Positions 46,594 through 56,067 are shown, counted from the first letter of the stretch. The stretch is 64,000 nucleotides of DNA from PALSA-270 sp963832765 (GCA_963832765.1 CAWHVI010000004.1:402909-466908); one strand, 5' to 3'. The notes: generated by a model not told the origin, from the sequence alone. Made by a program: numbers and translations.

Positions 46594-47720
46594 AAAGGGC
46601 CATACGGAACAAAACGGGATGTATTGTTTTCGACAAAAGACGTAAAACCTGGAACTTTCTGTGGTGGGAAGATGGAAAGCGGCACTCGAAGTTGATTGGA
46701 ACCCGTAAGGAATTCCGAACCAAAGGAGCCGCGCACCGGGCCGCACAGCCCCTGATATGGGAGATTCTCGGGCGCATAAGCGAAAACCCCAAACCGGTGA
46801 TTGATCAAGCATGCACGGCGCAGGCTTTAGCGATGCGTTACGAGGGAGAGCGTTTGCCTTCGCGCCATTCCACGGCGCGCATGTACCGCTCCTGGCTGCA
46901 TAACCACATTCTCCCGAAATGGGGAAATACAACGATTGCCGAGATGCAACCGCGACCCATCGAACTCTGGTTACGGGAATTGCCGCTGGCATCGAAAAGC
47001 AAGGCCCATGTGCGCAGCATGTTACATCTGCTCATGGAATTTGCGATGTGGAGCGGGGCGCTCGAAATTTCGCGAAATCCCATTGACTTGGTTGTAGTCA
47101 AAGGGGCGACGAAACGTACCCGCCAGCCTCGGAGCCTAACGGTGGAAGAGTTTCGAAAGTTTGTCATTCAACTGGAGGAACCATTCACCACGATGGCGTT
47201 GCTCTGCGTCTGCTTCGGACTCCGAATCAGTGAGTGTTTGGCGTTGAAGTGGAGCGATGTGGATTGGCTCAACGGAAAGTTGCAGATTGATCGGGCAATC
47301 GTTCGTCAACACGTCGATGACGTAAAGACGGTCTATTCCGGGAAGGGGATGAATATGGACCAGGAACTTCTAAAGCGACTGAAATCGTGGAAATTGCTTT
47401 CACAATTTACTGCTGAAGAAGATTGGTTGTTCGCTTCCCCGGTTCAGCTGGGGCGCTTGCCATGGTCTTATCCGCACGTCCTGCGGATATTCCACCGACC
47501 GGCAGAGAGGGCGGGGATCGGTAAACTGCCGACCCATACTCTCCGTCACAGTTACCGCTCATGGCTCGATGCCGTCGGTACGCCAATCGCTGTGCAACAG
47601 AAACTGATGCGGCACACCGACATCCGCACGACGATGAATCTGTACGGCGATGTCGTCACCGACGAAATGGCGCAAGCGCACACTAAGGTCGTAGAGTTGG
47701 CGCTTAACCGTTCGAACTAA
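46590..47720 (+). CDS. Tyrosine-type site-specific integrase
   Basis: 376 residues, GGAG just before the ATG. A SAM-like core-binding domain covers residues 70-165. The catalytic domain has Arg212 (FGLRISE), Lys252, His316 and Arg319 (HTLRHSYR), His342 (MRHTD) and the nucleophile Tyr352 (NLYGD), so it looks active. It recombines the element at an attachment site. It is coupled to the excisionase-like gene and precedes methyltransferase, DUF5681 and terminase genes on the same strand, which suggests one mobile unit. Confidence 0.93.
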   Translation: MKRAIRNKTGCIVFDKRRKTWNFLWWEDGKRHSKLIGTRKEFRTKGAAHRAAQPLIWEILGRISENPKPVIDQACTAQALAMRYEGERLPSRHSTARMYRSWLHNHILPKWGNTTIAEMQPRPIELWLRELPLASKSKAHVRSMLHLLMEFAMWSGALEISRNPIDLVVVKGATKRTRQPRSLTVEEFRKFVIQLEEPFTTMALLCVCFGLRISECLALKWSDVDWLNGKLQIDRAIVRQHVDDVKTVYSGKGMNMDQELLKRLKSWKLLSQFTAEEDWLFASPVQLGRLPWSYPHVLRIFHRPAERAGIGKLPTHTLRHSYRSWLDAVGTPIAVQQKLMRHTDIRTTMNLYGDVVTDEMAQAHTKVVELALNRSN

Positions 47721-47731
47721 CGGATTGCAGA
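47719..47731 (+). repeat. Direct repeat AACGGATTGCAGA, copy 2
   Basis: It overlaps the integrase stop codon and matches 40154-40166 over 13 bases. It may be an integrase arm or attachment site. Confidence 0.35.
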
Positions 47732-47755
47732 GCGGATTGCGTCACCGCTAATTGC

Positions 47756-49080
47756 TTGAAAAGATGGCGGAGGGCGCAGTCTCGCGCTAACCCTTCTCCG
47801 GGAGAAATTCCCTGCTCCACAATGCGAGGACGCATTCGAAACACCAGATCCGCCAGATCGCCGAAAGCATCAAGACGTTCGGTTTCACAAATCCTATTCT
47901 GGTCGATCGGAAGGGCAGGATTATCGCCGGCCACGGCCGAATAGCAGCGGCCAAGTTGCTGGGCATTACCCTGGTGCCAACGATCCTGATCGAGAATCTG
48001 TCCGCGAATCAAATTCGAGCTTACGTGCTCGCCGATAACCGTCTAGCAGAAAATGCTGGCTGGGAAAAAGCTATCCTTGCGATCGAACTGCAACACCTGA
48101 TGACCATTGAGGGCGATTTTGACGTCACGGTCACAGGCTTCGAGGTTCCCGAAATTGATTTGATCCTGGAGGAAGCGAGTAATAAGCCCGATTCTGACGA
48201 CATCACTAACATCGACGAAATCGGTCCGGCGGTCACTCAGGCGGGCGACCTCTGGCTGCTCGGGAAACACAGGGTGCTTTGCGGTAATGCTTTACGCCAG
48301 GAATCGTATGAGATATCGATGGGAAGCCGACGGGCTGCTGCGGTATTTGTCGATCCGCCGTTTAATGTCCCAATCGACGGTCATGCGAGTGGGAACGGCT
48401 CTATCCGACACCGCGAATTCCAGATGGCTTCCGGTGAGATGACTGAGGTCGAGTTCGTAGCTTTTCTGACCACCAGCCTGCGGCTGCTCGTTCGGTACAG
48501 CGCGAGCGGCTCTCTCCAATTCGTTTGCATGGATTGGCGGCACATGGGCGAACTGCTTGCCGCTGGAAAACAGATCTATGATGCGTTGCTCAATTTGTGC
48601 GTTTGGAAAAAAGACAATGGTGGCATGGGGTCGCTTTACCGCTCGCAACACGAACTGATCTTCGTATTCAGAAACGGCAAAGGACAGCATCGCAATAACA
48701 TCCAATTGGGCCGGTATGGGCGCAACCGAACTAATGTTTGGGAATATCCGAGCGTAAATACCATGTCGAAACAGACTGATGAAAAGAATCTGCTTAGCCT
48801 GCATCCCACCGTGAAACCTGTAGCACTCATAGCTGATGCTTTGCTCGACTGCTCCGCTCGCGGCGAATTGGTGCTGGATGCATTTCTGGGTTCCGGTTCG
48901 ACCTTGCTTGCCGCTGAGCGGGTGGGCCGCGTCTGCCATGGCATCGAGATTGACCCGCTCTACGTCGATGTCGCAATCCGTCGCTGGCAGAGGCACACCG
49001 GTGACCACGCTATTCATGCGGTCACGAGAAAACGATTCAACGATCTAGCAGCCAGGGTTGGAGAGGCTCATCATGGCTGA
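47756..49080 (+). CDS. ParB-domain DNA adenine/cytosine-N4 methyltransferase, N-terminus frameshifted
   Basis: The main frame, about 47838-49080, encodes a ParB/Srx-like N-terminus (THSKHQIRQIAESIKTFGFT, GRIIAGHGRIAAAKLLGI). A beta-class methyltransferase follows: catalytic motif VDPPFN near the middle, then AFLGSGSTLLAAERVGRVCHG, the SAM-binding motif, near the end. The frame has no normal start. One missing C in the run at 47810-47812 would join it to the 47756 frame (TTG, MKRWRRAQSRANPSPGEIP). This domain pair is common in phages and mobile elements, where it may protect the element DNA. It sits 35 bases after the integrase gene and overlaps the next gene. Confidence 0.82.
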
Positions 49081-49546
49081 CGCTGAGAATCCAACGAACG
49101 CGGTCGGTTACAAGAAGCCTCCGCGCCACTCACAATTCAAACCAGGAGTGTCGGGTAATGCGAAGGGTCGGCCCAAAGGCGCATTCAACTTCGCAACCGT
49201 AATCGAGCAAGAGTTGCGTGCTCGGATCGAAGTCACCGAAAACGGCAAGCGCAAGCGGATCTCAAAGCGAGAGGCAATCGCTAAGCAGACCGTGAATCGG
49301 GCGGCTGCGGGAGATCCCAAAGCGACCTCAACCCTCCTGAACGAGGCCAGGCTTCAGGAGAGTCAGAACCTGATACCGACCACCCAGGGCGTAATCATTG
49401 GCCCCGAAGACCAGACGGTCATGGGCAACATCCTGCAAAGGATCCGGCAATCGCAATCACTCTGCCTCGATGGGGAGTCATCTCCGGAGCCGCCGAAAGA
49501 AGTGGAATCCGGCACGTCGGATGATCCCCGTAAAGGAGAACTCTAA
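49073..49546 (+). CDS. DUF5681 domain protein (phage-associated)
   Basis: 157 residues from ATG 49073, preceded by GGAGAGG; it overlaps the methyltransferase by eight bases. The N-terminus PPRHSQFKPGVSGNAKGRPK is the DUF5681 signature, a basic motif found just upstream of terminase large subunits. The middle is helical (IEQELRARIEVTENGKRKRI) and the C-terminus acidic and loose. Its position suggests a terminase small-subunit-like or DNA-binding packaging role; this is inferred from gene order in phages. Confidence 0.82.
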   Translation: MADAENPTNAVGYKKPPRHSQFKPGVSGNAKGRPKGAFNFATVIEQELRARIEVTENGKRKRISKREAIAKQTVNRAAAGDPKATSTLLNEARLQESQNLIPTTQGVIIGPEDQTVMGNILQRIRQSQSLCLDGESSPEPPKEVESGTSDDPRKGEL

Positions 49547-49557
49547 TCCTGCAAAAT

Positions 49558-50976
49558 GTGCTGTCACCTGAGGAGTATCAATTCATTCTGCGCCGTGACT
49601 TCACCAGCTTTATTGAACGCGCATTCTATGAACTGAACCCTCAGACTCGTCTTTTGCTGGGTGCGCACATCGAGTTCATCGCTACAAAACTGGAGGCTTG
49701 CCGCCAGGGCAGAATCAAAAGACTGATCATCAACCTCCCTCCGCGCCACCTCAAATCCCATTGTGCCTCGATTGCCTACGTTGCCTGGTATCTCGGACAC
49801 CATCCAGCAGGTCATGTGATCTGCGCTAGCTACGGCCAGGACCTCGCCGACAAGCTGGCGCGCGATTGCCGCACGGTCATGATGAGCGCCTGGTACAAAC
49901 AATTGTTTCCCACCCGACTTGCCGAGCGGGTAGCGGTACATGACTTCATGACAACCGACCTGGGGACCCGCATGTCGACATCGGTTGGCGGCGTCCTGAC
50001 AGGCCGTGGCGCTGATCTCATCATCATCGACGATGCCCTCAAGCCCGACGAGGCACTCTCCGAATCGAGGCGAAAGTCTGTCAACGAGTGGTACGACAAT
50101 ACCTTGTTGAGTCGGCTCAACGATAAGGCCAAAGGCTGCATCATCCTTATTATGCAGCGCTTACACCAGGAAGACCTGGTCGGCCATGTGCTAGAGCAGG
50201 AATCTTGGGAGGTTTTATCTTTCCCTGCCATCGCCGAGCAGGATGAAGCCTTTGTTATTGAGAGCCCGATCGGCAGGCGTTGCTTCGAGCGCAAGGCGGG
50301 GGAGGCGCTTCATCCCGAGCGCGAGACTCTGGAAACCTTGGCAAGAATCCGCGAGCGGATGGGCGAATACAATTTTTCCAGCCAATACCAGCAAAACCCG
50401 ATTCCGCTGGGTGGTGCAATGGTCAAAACCGACTGGCTGCGATTCTACGAAGTAGCTGACCTGCCGGAGAGATTTGACATCAAGATCCAGAGTTGGGACA
50501 CCGCCAACAAGTCAACCGAGCTCAGCGATTACAGCGTCTGCACCACCTGGGGTCGTGCAAACGGACATGTCTATTTGCTCCATGTGTCTCGGCAACGGCT
50601 GAACTACCCTGATCTTAAACGCAGGGTGAAAGAACTGGCTCATCTTCATGGGGTTCACCGGGTTCTGATTGAGGACAAGGCGTCCGGAACGCAGCTGATC
50701 CAGGATTTACAGGCAGAGCACGTATTTGGGATCACTCCCTATCAACCTCTCCCAGGAATGGATAAGATCATGCGCCTCCACGCCCAGACGGCCTGGTTTG
50801 AAAATGGCTTTGTGTTCCTGCCCCACAATGCCCCATGGCTCGCGAACTATGTGACCGAACTGACCGGCTTTCCCGGAACGAAATACGATGACCAGGTCGA
50901 CTCCACCGCGCAGGCTCTTTCTTTCTTGAACGTGCCGTGCGCGCTTCTAATATGGAGACGCTTGGGCGAGGGGTGA
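49558..50976 (+). CDS. Phage terminase large subunit
   Basis: 472 residues, full length for the family. The N-terminal ATPase has the Walker A-like NLPPRHLKSH (about residues 59-68) and Walker B LIIIDDAL (Asp158-Asp159). The C-terminal RNase H-like nuclease shows QSWDTANK, VLIEDKASGTQLIQDL and KYDDQVDSTAQAL with the metal-binding acids. It would translocate and cut DNA into a prohead. No portal, protease, capsid or tail gene follows, so the unit cannot package on its own. The GTG start lacks a close ribosome site; GGAG is about 17 bases upstream. Confidence 0.9.
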   Translation: MLSPEEYQFILRRDFTSFIERAFYELNPQTRLLLGAHIEFIATKLEACRQGRIKRLIINLPPRHLKSHCASIAYVAWYLGHHPAGHVICASYGQDLADKLARDCRTVMMSAWYKQLFPTRLAERVAVHDFMTTDLGTRMSTSVGGVLTGRGADLIIIDDALKPDEALSESRRKSVNEWYDNTLLSRLNDKAKGCIILIMQRLHQEDLVGHVLEQESWEVLSFPAIAEQDEAFVIESPIGRRCFERKAGEALHPERETLETLARIRERMGEYNFSSQYQQNPIPLGGAMVKTDWLRFYEVADLPERFDIKIQSWDTANKSTELSDYSVCTTWGRANGHVYLLHVSRQRLNYPDLKRRVKELAHLHGVHRVLIEDKASGTQLIQDLQAEHVFGITPYQPLPGMDKIMRLHAQTAWFENGFVFLPHNAPWLANYVTELTGFPGTKYDDQVDSTAQALSFLNVPCALLIWRRLGEG

Positions 50977-51427
50977 TCACCCAGTTAATGCTTGATCGCG
51001 ATGTGGCGCTGGTCCATCGGGAAGTTCCGACGCGGGTGGATCGAGGAACGTGCATTCATCGGCCAGGATTGCAGTGCCTCTCTTGGGACTGGTCGCGCTG
51101 CCTTATGGAGCAATGAAGCCAGAGTCGTGTTGTTAGGCGCTCAGCGAGTTCGAGATCTACAACCTTGCGGGCGATCTTTCTATCGGATTGCCGTCGAACC
51201 TCGGCTGTGGCTACAATAGATGAGCTGGTGAACGCTGATGTTTCTAGCGCAAGCTGGAACCAAATTCGTAGGCAAGAGAGCGGCTACAAGGCTCCCATGG
51301 CAGATCACTATAGCGGGCGCATCCATTCCTTCTATGCGAATGCCGATTTCGTGAACCCAATGCGCCACGAAATAGGAAATCGAGCTATAGATTCCGTACT
51401 CCTTCTTAGCTTCTAATTTACGGCGCT
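50977..51427. other. Intergenic region, right edge of the phage-like unit
   Basis: I see no convincing gene, tRNA or hairpin here. Short open frames on both strands lack ribosome sites and family features. It probably contains the unrecognised right end of the integrase unit. Confidence 0.4.
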
Positions 51428-52744
51428 TCAAAAACCGGAGGGTGGAGCATCTTGCGGAGTTGCATTTTTCAATTGTTCGAGTTCGGTTTGGACCTTCGCC
51501 CATTCTTTTGGCTTTCGCTTGATCGCATAATCCGCCCCCGGATGGCCAAAGAATTCCAGCAGCTCGGCCTGAAGCTCAGGCGTGGCACCAACGAAATGCT
51601 GCTTCGCCAACGCATCAAGCAACTTTGCCTGGGTTTCGTCGTTGAGGCGATATTTTCCTGGTCCGGTGATATTGCCGGTATCAAAATTGTCATTGGGCAA
51701 TCGCAGCCGGCCGGTGCCTACCTGGCTCAGCAACTGCCGATAGCGATCCAGACTGGTGTTGAAGCTCGCTTCGAACATTCGTTCTGTCTCCGGAGTCGGG
51801 GTTTTGAGTTCGAGTACTTTTAGAGGGCCGAATTTGGGAAGAATCCGAACCAGGAAGGCGAGCAGCCTTTCGCCAAAGGTGGGCGGCTGATAGTCGTTTC
51901 CCCAGTTCTTTCGGTAGCTGGCGCGGGAGAGATTATAGAGAAACCTCCTTTTTGTCATGCCGGGCTGATCCTTCATGATCTCGCTGCGCTTGAGACTCCA
52001 GGCAACGCGAGTCGCTTTGGGGATAAGCTGACTGACATCGTGACGATACGAACCGATTACCTTGTCTTCGTCCGAAAGAACGCTTTTCAGATCTAAGCCG
52101 TAGGTTTCGCGGAACGCTTGTTCCAGGAGAGTAGTCGCTACTTCGAAACCAATAAAGTCATGATAGCTATCGGGCGCGTAGCGTCCGCGGGCTACTTCCA
52201 GCACGTCGAATCCAAATTCAGTCTTGATGTGCGCCAGCTTTCCATCTTCATAAGTGACGACGTCGCCGTATTTCTTTTTCAACTTGGGATACAAGATCGG
52301 AACCGCGCGGTTGGTGGCGATGGGGTGCCCCTCATTGTCAGCGGCATAGTGAGCGAGAGCGCCCAGGGCAAAGGCGAAGCCTTTTATGTCACTTGAATCG
52401 CGAAGAAGAGCCAGGACGAAATCTCCACTGCGCACGTAGTGGGTTAAGTCGCTGAAGAAAAAACTACCGTGGGGGTAGTACCCCATGTCCTGGATGATCG
52501 CCCCACCGTAGGCGTAGCCATGCGCTTCTTTGAGTTCCGCGGCGCTGGCACCCGGGAAACGCTTCAGGAGCAAAGGGCGTATATGGGTGCTCCAAGCGCT
52601 GTCAACGATGGCTTCGTGCGCAAGAACGGCATAGGCCTCAGCCTCGCCGGGATAGCCGGCAGCCAAGGCAAGCGCCAGGATGACGGCAAAGATTCTCCCG
52701 GGAAGGTTCCTCGATGTCTTGCATTCTGCCCTCGCGGTGACCAT
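51428..52744 (-). CDS. Zinc-dependent phospholipase C-like exported protein
   Basis: 438 residues from ATG 52744, directly after AAGGAGGT. The signal peptide is RIFAVILALALAAGYPGEAEA. Metal-ligand motifs of the phospholipase C/S1-P1 nuclease fold follow: YAVLAHEAIVDSAW, HGYAYGGAIIQDMGYYPHGS, DLTHYVRSGDF and ALGALAHYAADNEGH. The fold binds three zinc ions and cleaves phosphodiesters, typically of phospholipids. The C-terminal 200 residues are a helical extension (FNTSLDRYRQLLSQVGTGRL). It diverges from the PAP2 phosphatase gene, 115 bases away, so both may act on lipids. The substrate is not proven. Confidence 0.8.
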   Translation of the reverse strand: MVTARAECKTSRNLPGRIFAVILALALAAGYPGEAEAYAVLAHEAIVDSAWSTHIRPLLLKRFPGASAAELKEAHGYAYGGAIIQDMGYYPHGSFFFSDLTHYVRSGDFVLALLRDSSDIKGFAFALGALAHYAADNEGHPIATNRAVPILYPKLKKKYGDVVTYEDGKLAHIKTEFGFDVLEVARGRYAPDSYHDFIGFEVATTLLEQAFRETYGLDLKSVLSDEDKVIGSYRHDVSQLIPKATRVAWSLKRSEIMKDQPGMTKRRFLYNLSRASYRKNWGNDYQPPTFGERLLAFLVRILPKFGPLKVLELKTPTPETERMFEASFNTSLDRYRQLLSQVGTGRLRLPNDNFDTGNITGPGKYRLNDETQAKLLDALAKQHFVGATPELQAELLEFFGHPGADYAIKRKPKEWAKVQTELEQLKNATPQDAPPSGF

Positions 52745-52859
52745 ACCTCCTTGCACCGACACAATGGCGCACGATTTGGATGCAGGCGGATGAGAAACAG
52801 GAAGCATGCAAGTGGGGCGAAAGCTACCGTCAACCACAAAATTACATCGAAAAGCGCAC

Positions 52860-53690
52860 ATGACTGCGTTCTCCCGGCTTATCCTCATGCTTTTTGTCGT
52901 GGCTTCTGGTGCGTCCCCATTTGCTTATTCGCAGACCGCGAATTCCCAGTTGCCGGATAGCCCGTCGCACGCCAAAGAATTAAACGAAGAAACCGCGGAT
53001 CCTCCGTCAAACCAGGAGGTGATGTGGCGCAGCCTGCCGGGAAATTTTGTTCACGATCAAAAAGGTATTTGGCTGTTGTATCCTGCTCGCCTGGCGAAGG
53101 GGCACTATTGGCTCCCCACTCTTGCCATCGCAGGTGGGACTGCCGGGTTAATCATCGCCGATCGCTACGCGATGCCTTATTTCCGTTCCCATGCAGGAAA
53201 CCTCGACGATGTGAACGACACATTCGACGCCCCGATTACAAGTGCGGAGGTGATAGCCTTGCCAGCCTCGTTGCTGGTTGCGGGCTATATGCGGCATGAC
53301 TCTTATCAGGTGGGCACGGCATTGCTGGCAGGAGAAGCTTACGCGGATAGCGCTGTCGTGGATCTCGCCATCAAGGCAATTACCCGCAGAAAGCGTCCTT
53401 CGGATGTGGCCCCGGGTGCCGAGTTCAACCACACTTTTTTCAGTGGCGGCAAGTCGCCCTTCAAGGGAAGCAGCTTTCCGTCCGGGCATGCTGCCGGTGC
53501 TTTCGCCGTAGCCACGGTAGTTGCAACGCGCTACCACAGGCACCGCTGGGTGCCTTGGGCGGTATATGGCCTGGCGGCCGCGGTCAGCTTTTCCCGGATA
53601 ACCACTAGTGCGCACTTTCCTTCCGATGTCTTTCTGGGCGCAGCCCTTGGGTATACCATCACACGTTACGAGGTGTTGGGGCCTCGATAA
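52860..53690 (+). CDS. PAP2-family phosphatase
   Basis: 276 residues. The start ATG 52860 gives a signal peptide MTAFSRLILMLFVVASGASP. The three PAP2 motifs are present: KAITRRKRP, SSFPSGHAAG and SRITTSAHFPSDVFLGAALG, with the catalytic His residues. Helices surround these motifs, so it is membrane bound or membrane associated with the active site outside. The family removes phosphate from lipid phosphates such as phosphatidic acid or undecaprenyl pyrophosphate. It is divergent from the phospholipase C-like gene. Confidence 0.9.
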   Translation: MTAFSRLILMLFVVASGASPFAYSQTANSQLPDSPSHAKELNEETADPPSNQEVMWRSLPGNFVHDQKGIWLLYPARLAKGHYWLPTLAIAGGTAGLIIADRYAMPYFRSHAGNLDDVNDTFDAPITSAEVIALPASLLVAGYMRHDSYQVGTALLAGEAYADSAVVDLAIKAITRRKRPSDVAPGAEFNHTFFSGGKSPFKGSSFPSGHAAGAFAVATVVATRYHRHRWVPWAVYGLAAAVSFSRITTSAHFPSDVFLGAALGYTITRYEVLGPR

Positions 53691-53820
53691 AATTTGAGTA
53701 TTCGCTCGCATTTGGGTTTTCTCGACAACTCCATAACCGTCGCTGCCATCGAAGTCTCGGCGTGGGAATCCACGGCTCTCCGCGCTGGGTAAGCCGAGTG
53801 CGTTTCTGAGGAGGAACTTC

Positions 53821-54210
53821 ATGAATATCAAGACAATCAGGCGTTTGGTCCTGGGATTGGTTTTGGGAATGGTTAGCTTGTCGTGGGTCATCGCTCAGGA
53901 TGCGAACGCAAAAGACAAATCCGACACGAGGGACATAACTGGATGTATGAGTCAGGGAGACAATGCCAAGGAATTTCTCTTGACAGGGCAGGACGGCAGC
54001 ACATGGGAAGTGCGAAGCAGCAAGGTCGCACTGGCGGACCATGTTGGCCACACGGTCACCCTGACCGGCGTGGTAAAGAACAATACGGCTCATAACATGA
54101 AGGAGGATGCGAAGGATGCGGCAGCCGATGCTCACATGACCAAGAACAATAAAGAGCACGGGCATATGACGGTCACTGATTTGCAGATGGTCAGCAACTC
54201 CTGTCCGTAA
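53821..54210 (+). CDS. Small exported protein (DUF5818-like)
   Basis: 129 residues. GAGGAGGAACTTC precedes the ATG. The signal peptide is IRRLVLGLVLGMVSLSWVIA, cleaved near AQDA. An OB-fold-like core follows: DITGCMSQGDNAKEFLLTGQ, then TWEVRSSKVALADHVGHTVT. A His/Met/Lys-rich stretch (NMKEDAKDAAADAHMTKNNK) lies before the end. Short proteins of this layout are frequent in Acidobacteriota; the role is unknown. A strong terminator lies 21 bases downstream. Confidence 0.75.
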   Translation: MNIKTIRRLVLGLVLGMVSLSWVIAQDANAKDKSDTRDITGCMSQGDNAKEFLLTGQDGSTWEVRSSKVALADHVGHTVTLTGVVKNNTAHNMKEDAKDAAADAHMTKNNKEHGHMTVTDLQMVSNSCP

Positions 54211-54230
54211 GAACTATTTGCGTGCCAACG

Positions 54231-54258
54231 AACCCCGCCGATGGCGGGGTTTTTTCTT
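54231..54258 (+). terminator. Rho-independent terminator
   Basis: AACCCCGCC and GGCGGGGTT form a nine-base GC-rich stem with a three-base loop, followed by a run of T. It ends the transcript of the small exported protein. The next 290 bases, to about 54550, show nothing I can support. Confidence 0.92.
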
Positions 54259-54552
54259 GCCATGGACATTCACGAAAACCGAAAAGTGGGTACGGCCCCG
54301 AATCGGTCACATGAACGACACATAGAACAAGCCCCGTCGCCACTAAGTACGGGCCACGAAAAGCCCCGCTGTTGAACTCAGCGAAACTGTCTAGCGTGAC
54401 TTACCCCTCCTGTGGTGCCGGACAGTCAGGGCGTAGGAATTTTGCGGAATGCCGGGGTTGCCCTTGTACCGCGCTGCTCATCCCGGAGCCGCAACCCGGG
54501 AGAGAAGAAGGCCAGGAATCTCAAGCCTGCGTGGCCCTGGCCTGGAAAGCGC

Positions 54553-54647
54553 CAACAGCAACGCTGCTGGCGTCCGTCGGACTGATAGCTTCTTATATTC
54601 CCGCCCGCCGCGCCGCCAAGATCGAACCCATGGAGGCTTTGCGATGA
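54553..54647 (+). pseudogene. C-terminal remnant of an ADOP-type permease
   Basis: The reading LLASVGLIASYIPARRAAKI then EPMEALR and stop matches the last 30 residues of the permease at 402-2828. Nothing upstream is recognisable. It is a decayed copy left after deletion or rearrangement. Confidence 0.65.
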
Positions 54648-54659
54648 GAAACGGGCTGC

Positions 54660-54830
54660 GTTCCACGTTGCCAATATCAGGATGCAGCCTTCGAGCGGCA
54701 AGTCCTTTTCCACCAAGCCACGTGCAAGGCTGACATGCGCGTCGACTTCGGTATCCGATGGTTCAGAAATCCCGAGCTGTTTCGCACCCTCAAGGATTAG
54801 CCGTTCGCGTAATTGGGGTTTTGTCGTCAT
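54660..54830 (-). pseudogene. Truncated unknown coding fragment
   Basis: From ATG 54830 the frame gives MTTKPQLRERLILEGAKQLG, then ISEPSDTEVDAHVSLARGLV, a plausible start of a helical protein. The sequence turns to junk where it meets the antisense ADOP remnant. I do not recognise the family. The join suggests a recombination scar. Confidence 0.3.
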
Positions 54831-55218
54831 GGCCGACACATCTTCCGAGTGTTTTGGAGATTCTACCGGGAGTTGAACCGCCGACGCCAGCCTTTTCAGG
54901 GTCTATACAATGAGTACTTTTAACAACTTGCAAGGCTACGTGAGACTGCCAAGTATTTGCAAGGACAGGAAGGGCCGGGCAATCGCGGATCGGAAATGCG
55001 GACTGGATTGTGGGGCTCGAAACTGCCTGAAAACCACAACGAAAGAACTTAACCGGCAAGGCTGGCAAATCTTAAACCGGCCCTAAGCGCGTGAAAGACC
55101 GAGAAGTGATTCCTTCATAGTGTGGTAGGTCTCATGCCAACAACGCAGCCTTAGTCGCGCTAGTACCCGCAATCCCCCGAGGAAATGGGGGAGCCCTTGA
55201 ACGGCCTATTGGCCGCCT

Positions 55219-55312
55219 GCAAAATTCTCTCTCCGGGACTCGAACCGAGAGCCCAGAGGGCGTCCAATCACAAACGTGTCCTCGCCTACTACACTGATTA
55301 GGAGAACCCGGT
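55219..55312 (-). other. tRNA-like fragment, not a confirmed tRNA
   Basis: The minus strand contains CTCGGTTCGAGTCCCGG, which resembles a T-arm with one mismatch. TTCTCCT could pair with GAGAGAA as an acceptor stem. I could not build a sound anticodon arm. Either a decayed tRNA or chance. The wider gap 54831-55353 otherwise has only short hairpins, such as CCCCC/GGGGG near 55176-55194 and CGGCC/GGCCG near 55202-55215. Confidence 0.2.
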
Positions 55313-55353
55313 TTAACTCGGACCCGGGTTCCGAGGCTGGACCGGGTACACCG

Positions 55354-56067
55354 TTAGAACGAGATATTGACCGCAATTCCTACGTTTGGATACCGGTTGT
55401 TGTACAGGTAATAGCCGTTGTCCACGTACGCGACATAAACGTCGTCGTTGTCGTACCAGTCATTCCCCCAGTATTCCGGCCAGGGATCAACCAGACTGAT
55501 CCAATAGCCCTGGTACTGGAAACGCGGATATCCACTGACAACCATGAAAGGCAGGCCGTAGATACGGAATCCATGGCTCGGCCCAAAGTATCCGCGGAAG
55601 CGGTCATCTGGGATGCGGTAGCCGTGGTAGCCGCCACGTTGTTGCCAGTTGCGGTGGTCGGACTGCCAGTTTCGTGCGCGATGCTGCTGCCAAGCGCTTT
55701 GTTCGACACGCGGCTGTTGCTGAGCGCGCTGGGGTTGTTCATTGCTCCTCTGTTGCCGGGCCAGCTGCTTGTTCTGGTCCTGCCGCTGCTGTTGCTTGTT
55801 GTGGGCCTGCCGCTGTTGTTGCTGAGCATGCTGTTGCCGCTTGTTTTGGTCTTGCTGCTGCCGTTGCTGCGCCTGCTGTTGTTTTTGGTTGGACTGCCGT
55901 GATTGCTGAGCATGCCCCGCGCTGGGCTTGGCTTGCTGGTGTTTGCTCTGTTGTTGATCGGGATGGTCCTGCTTCTCGTCGCGCTGCTCCTGCTGTGCGA
56001 ACACAGGAGCAGCGATTCCGAGAAGCCCCGACAGTATGGCGATGCTGGCGATTCGAAATGCTTTCAT
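55354..56067 (-). CDS. Gln/Arg-rich exported protein
   Basis: 237 residues. The signal peptide MKAFRIASIAILSGLLGIAA is followed by about 100 residues almost wholly of Gln, Arg, Asn and His (low complexity). A C-terminal aromatic domain follows, with HGYRIPDDRFRGYFGPSHGF and YWGNDWYDNDDVYVAYVDNG, and the end is NVGIAVNISF. The C-terminal part resembles short YXXF-rich domains found in exported bacterial proteins, but I cannot name a family. The glutamine tract may be unstable in length. The gene is downstream of the OmpA-like gene, 40 bases away, on the same strand. Confidence 0.72.
   Translation of the reverse strand: MKAFRIASIAILSGLLGIAAPVFAQQEQRDEKQDHPDQQQSKHQQAKPSAGHAQQSRQSNQKQQQAQQRQQQDQNKRQQHAQQQQRQAHNKQQQRQDQNKQLARQQRSNEQPQRAQQQPRVEQSAWQQHRARNWQSDHRNWQQRGGYHGYRIPDDRFRGYFGPSHGFRIYGLPFMVVSGYPRFQYQGYWISLVDPWPEYWGNDWYDNDDVYVAYVDNGYYLYNNRYPNVGIAVNISF

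Noticed and set aside
46333..50976. Intact prophage
   Set aside because: No portal, capsid, tail or lysis genes are present in the window; only integration, methylation and packaging genes remain.
55219..55312. Complete tRNA gene
   Set aside because: A T-arm-like part is present but I could not form an anticodon stem, and the T-stem has a mismatch.
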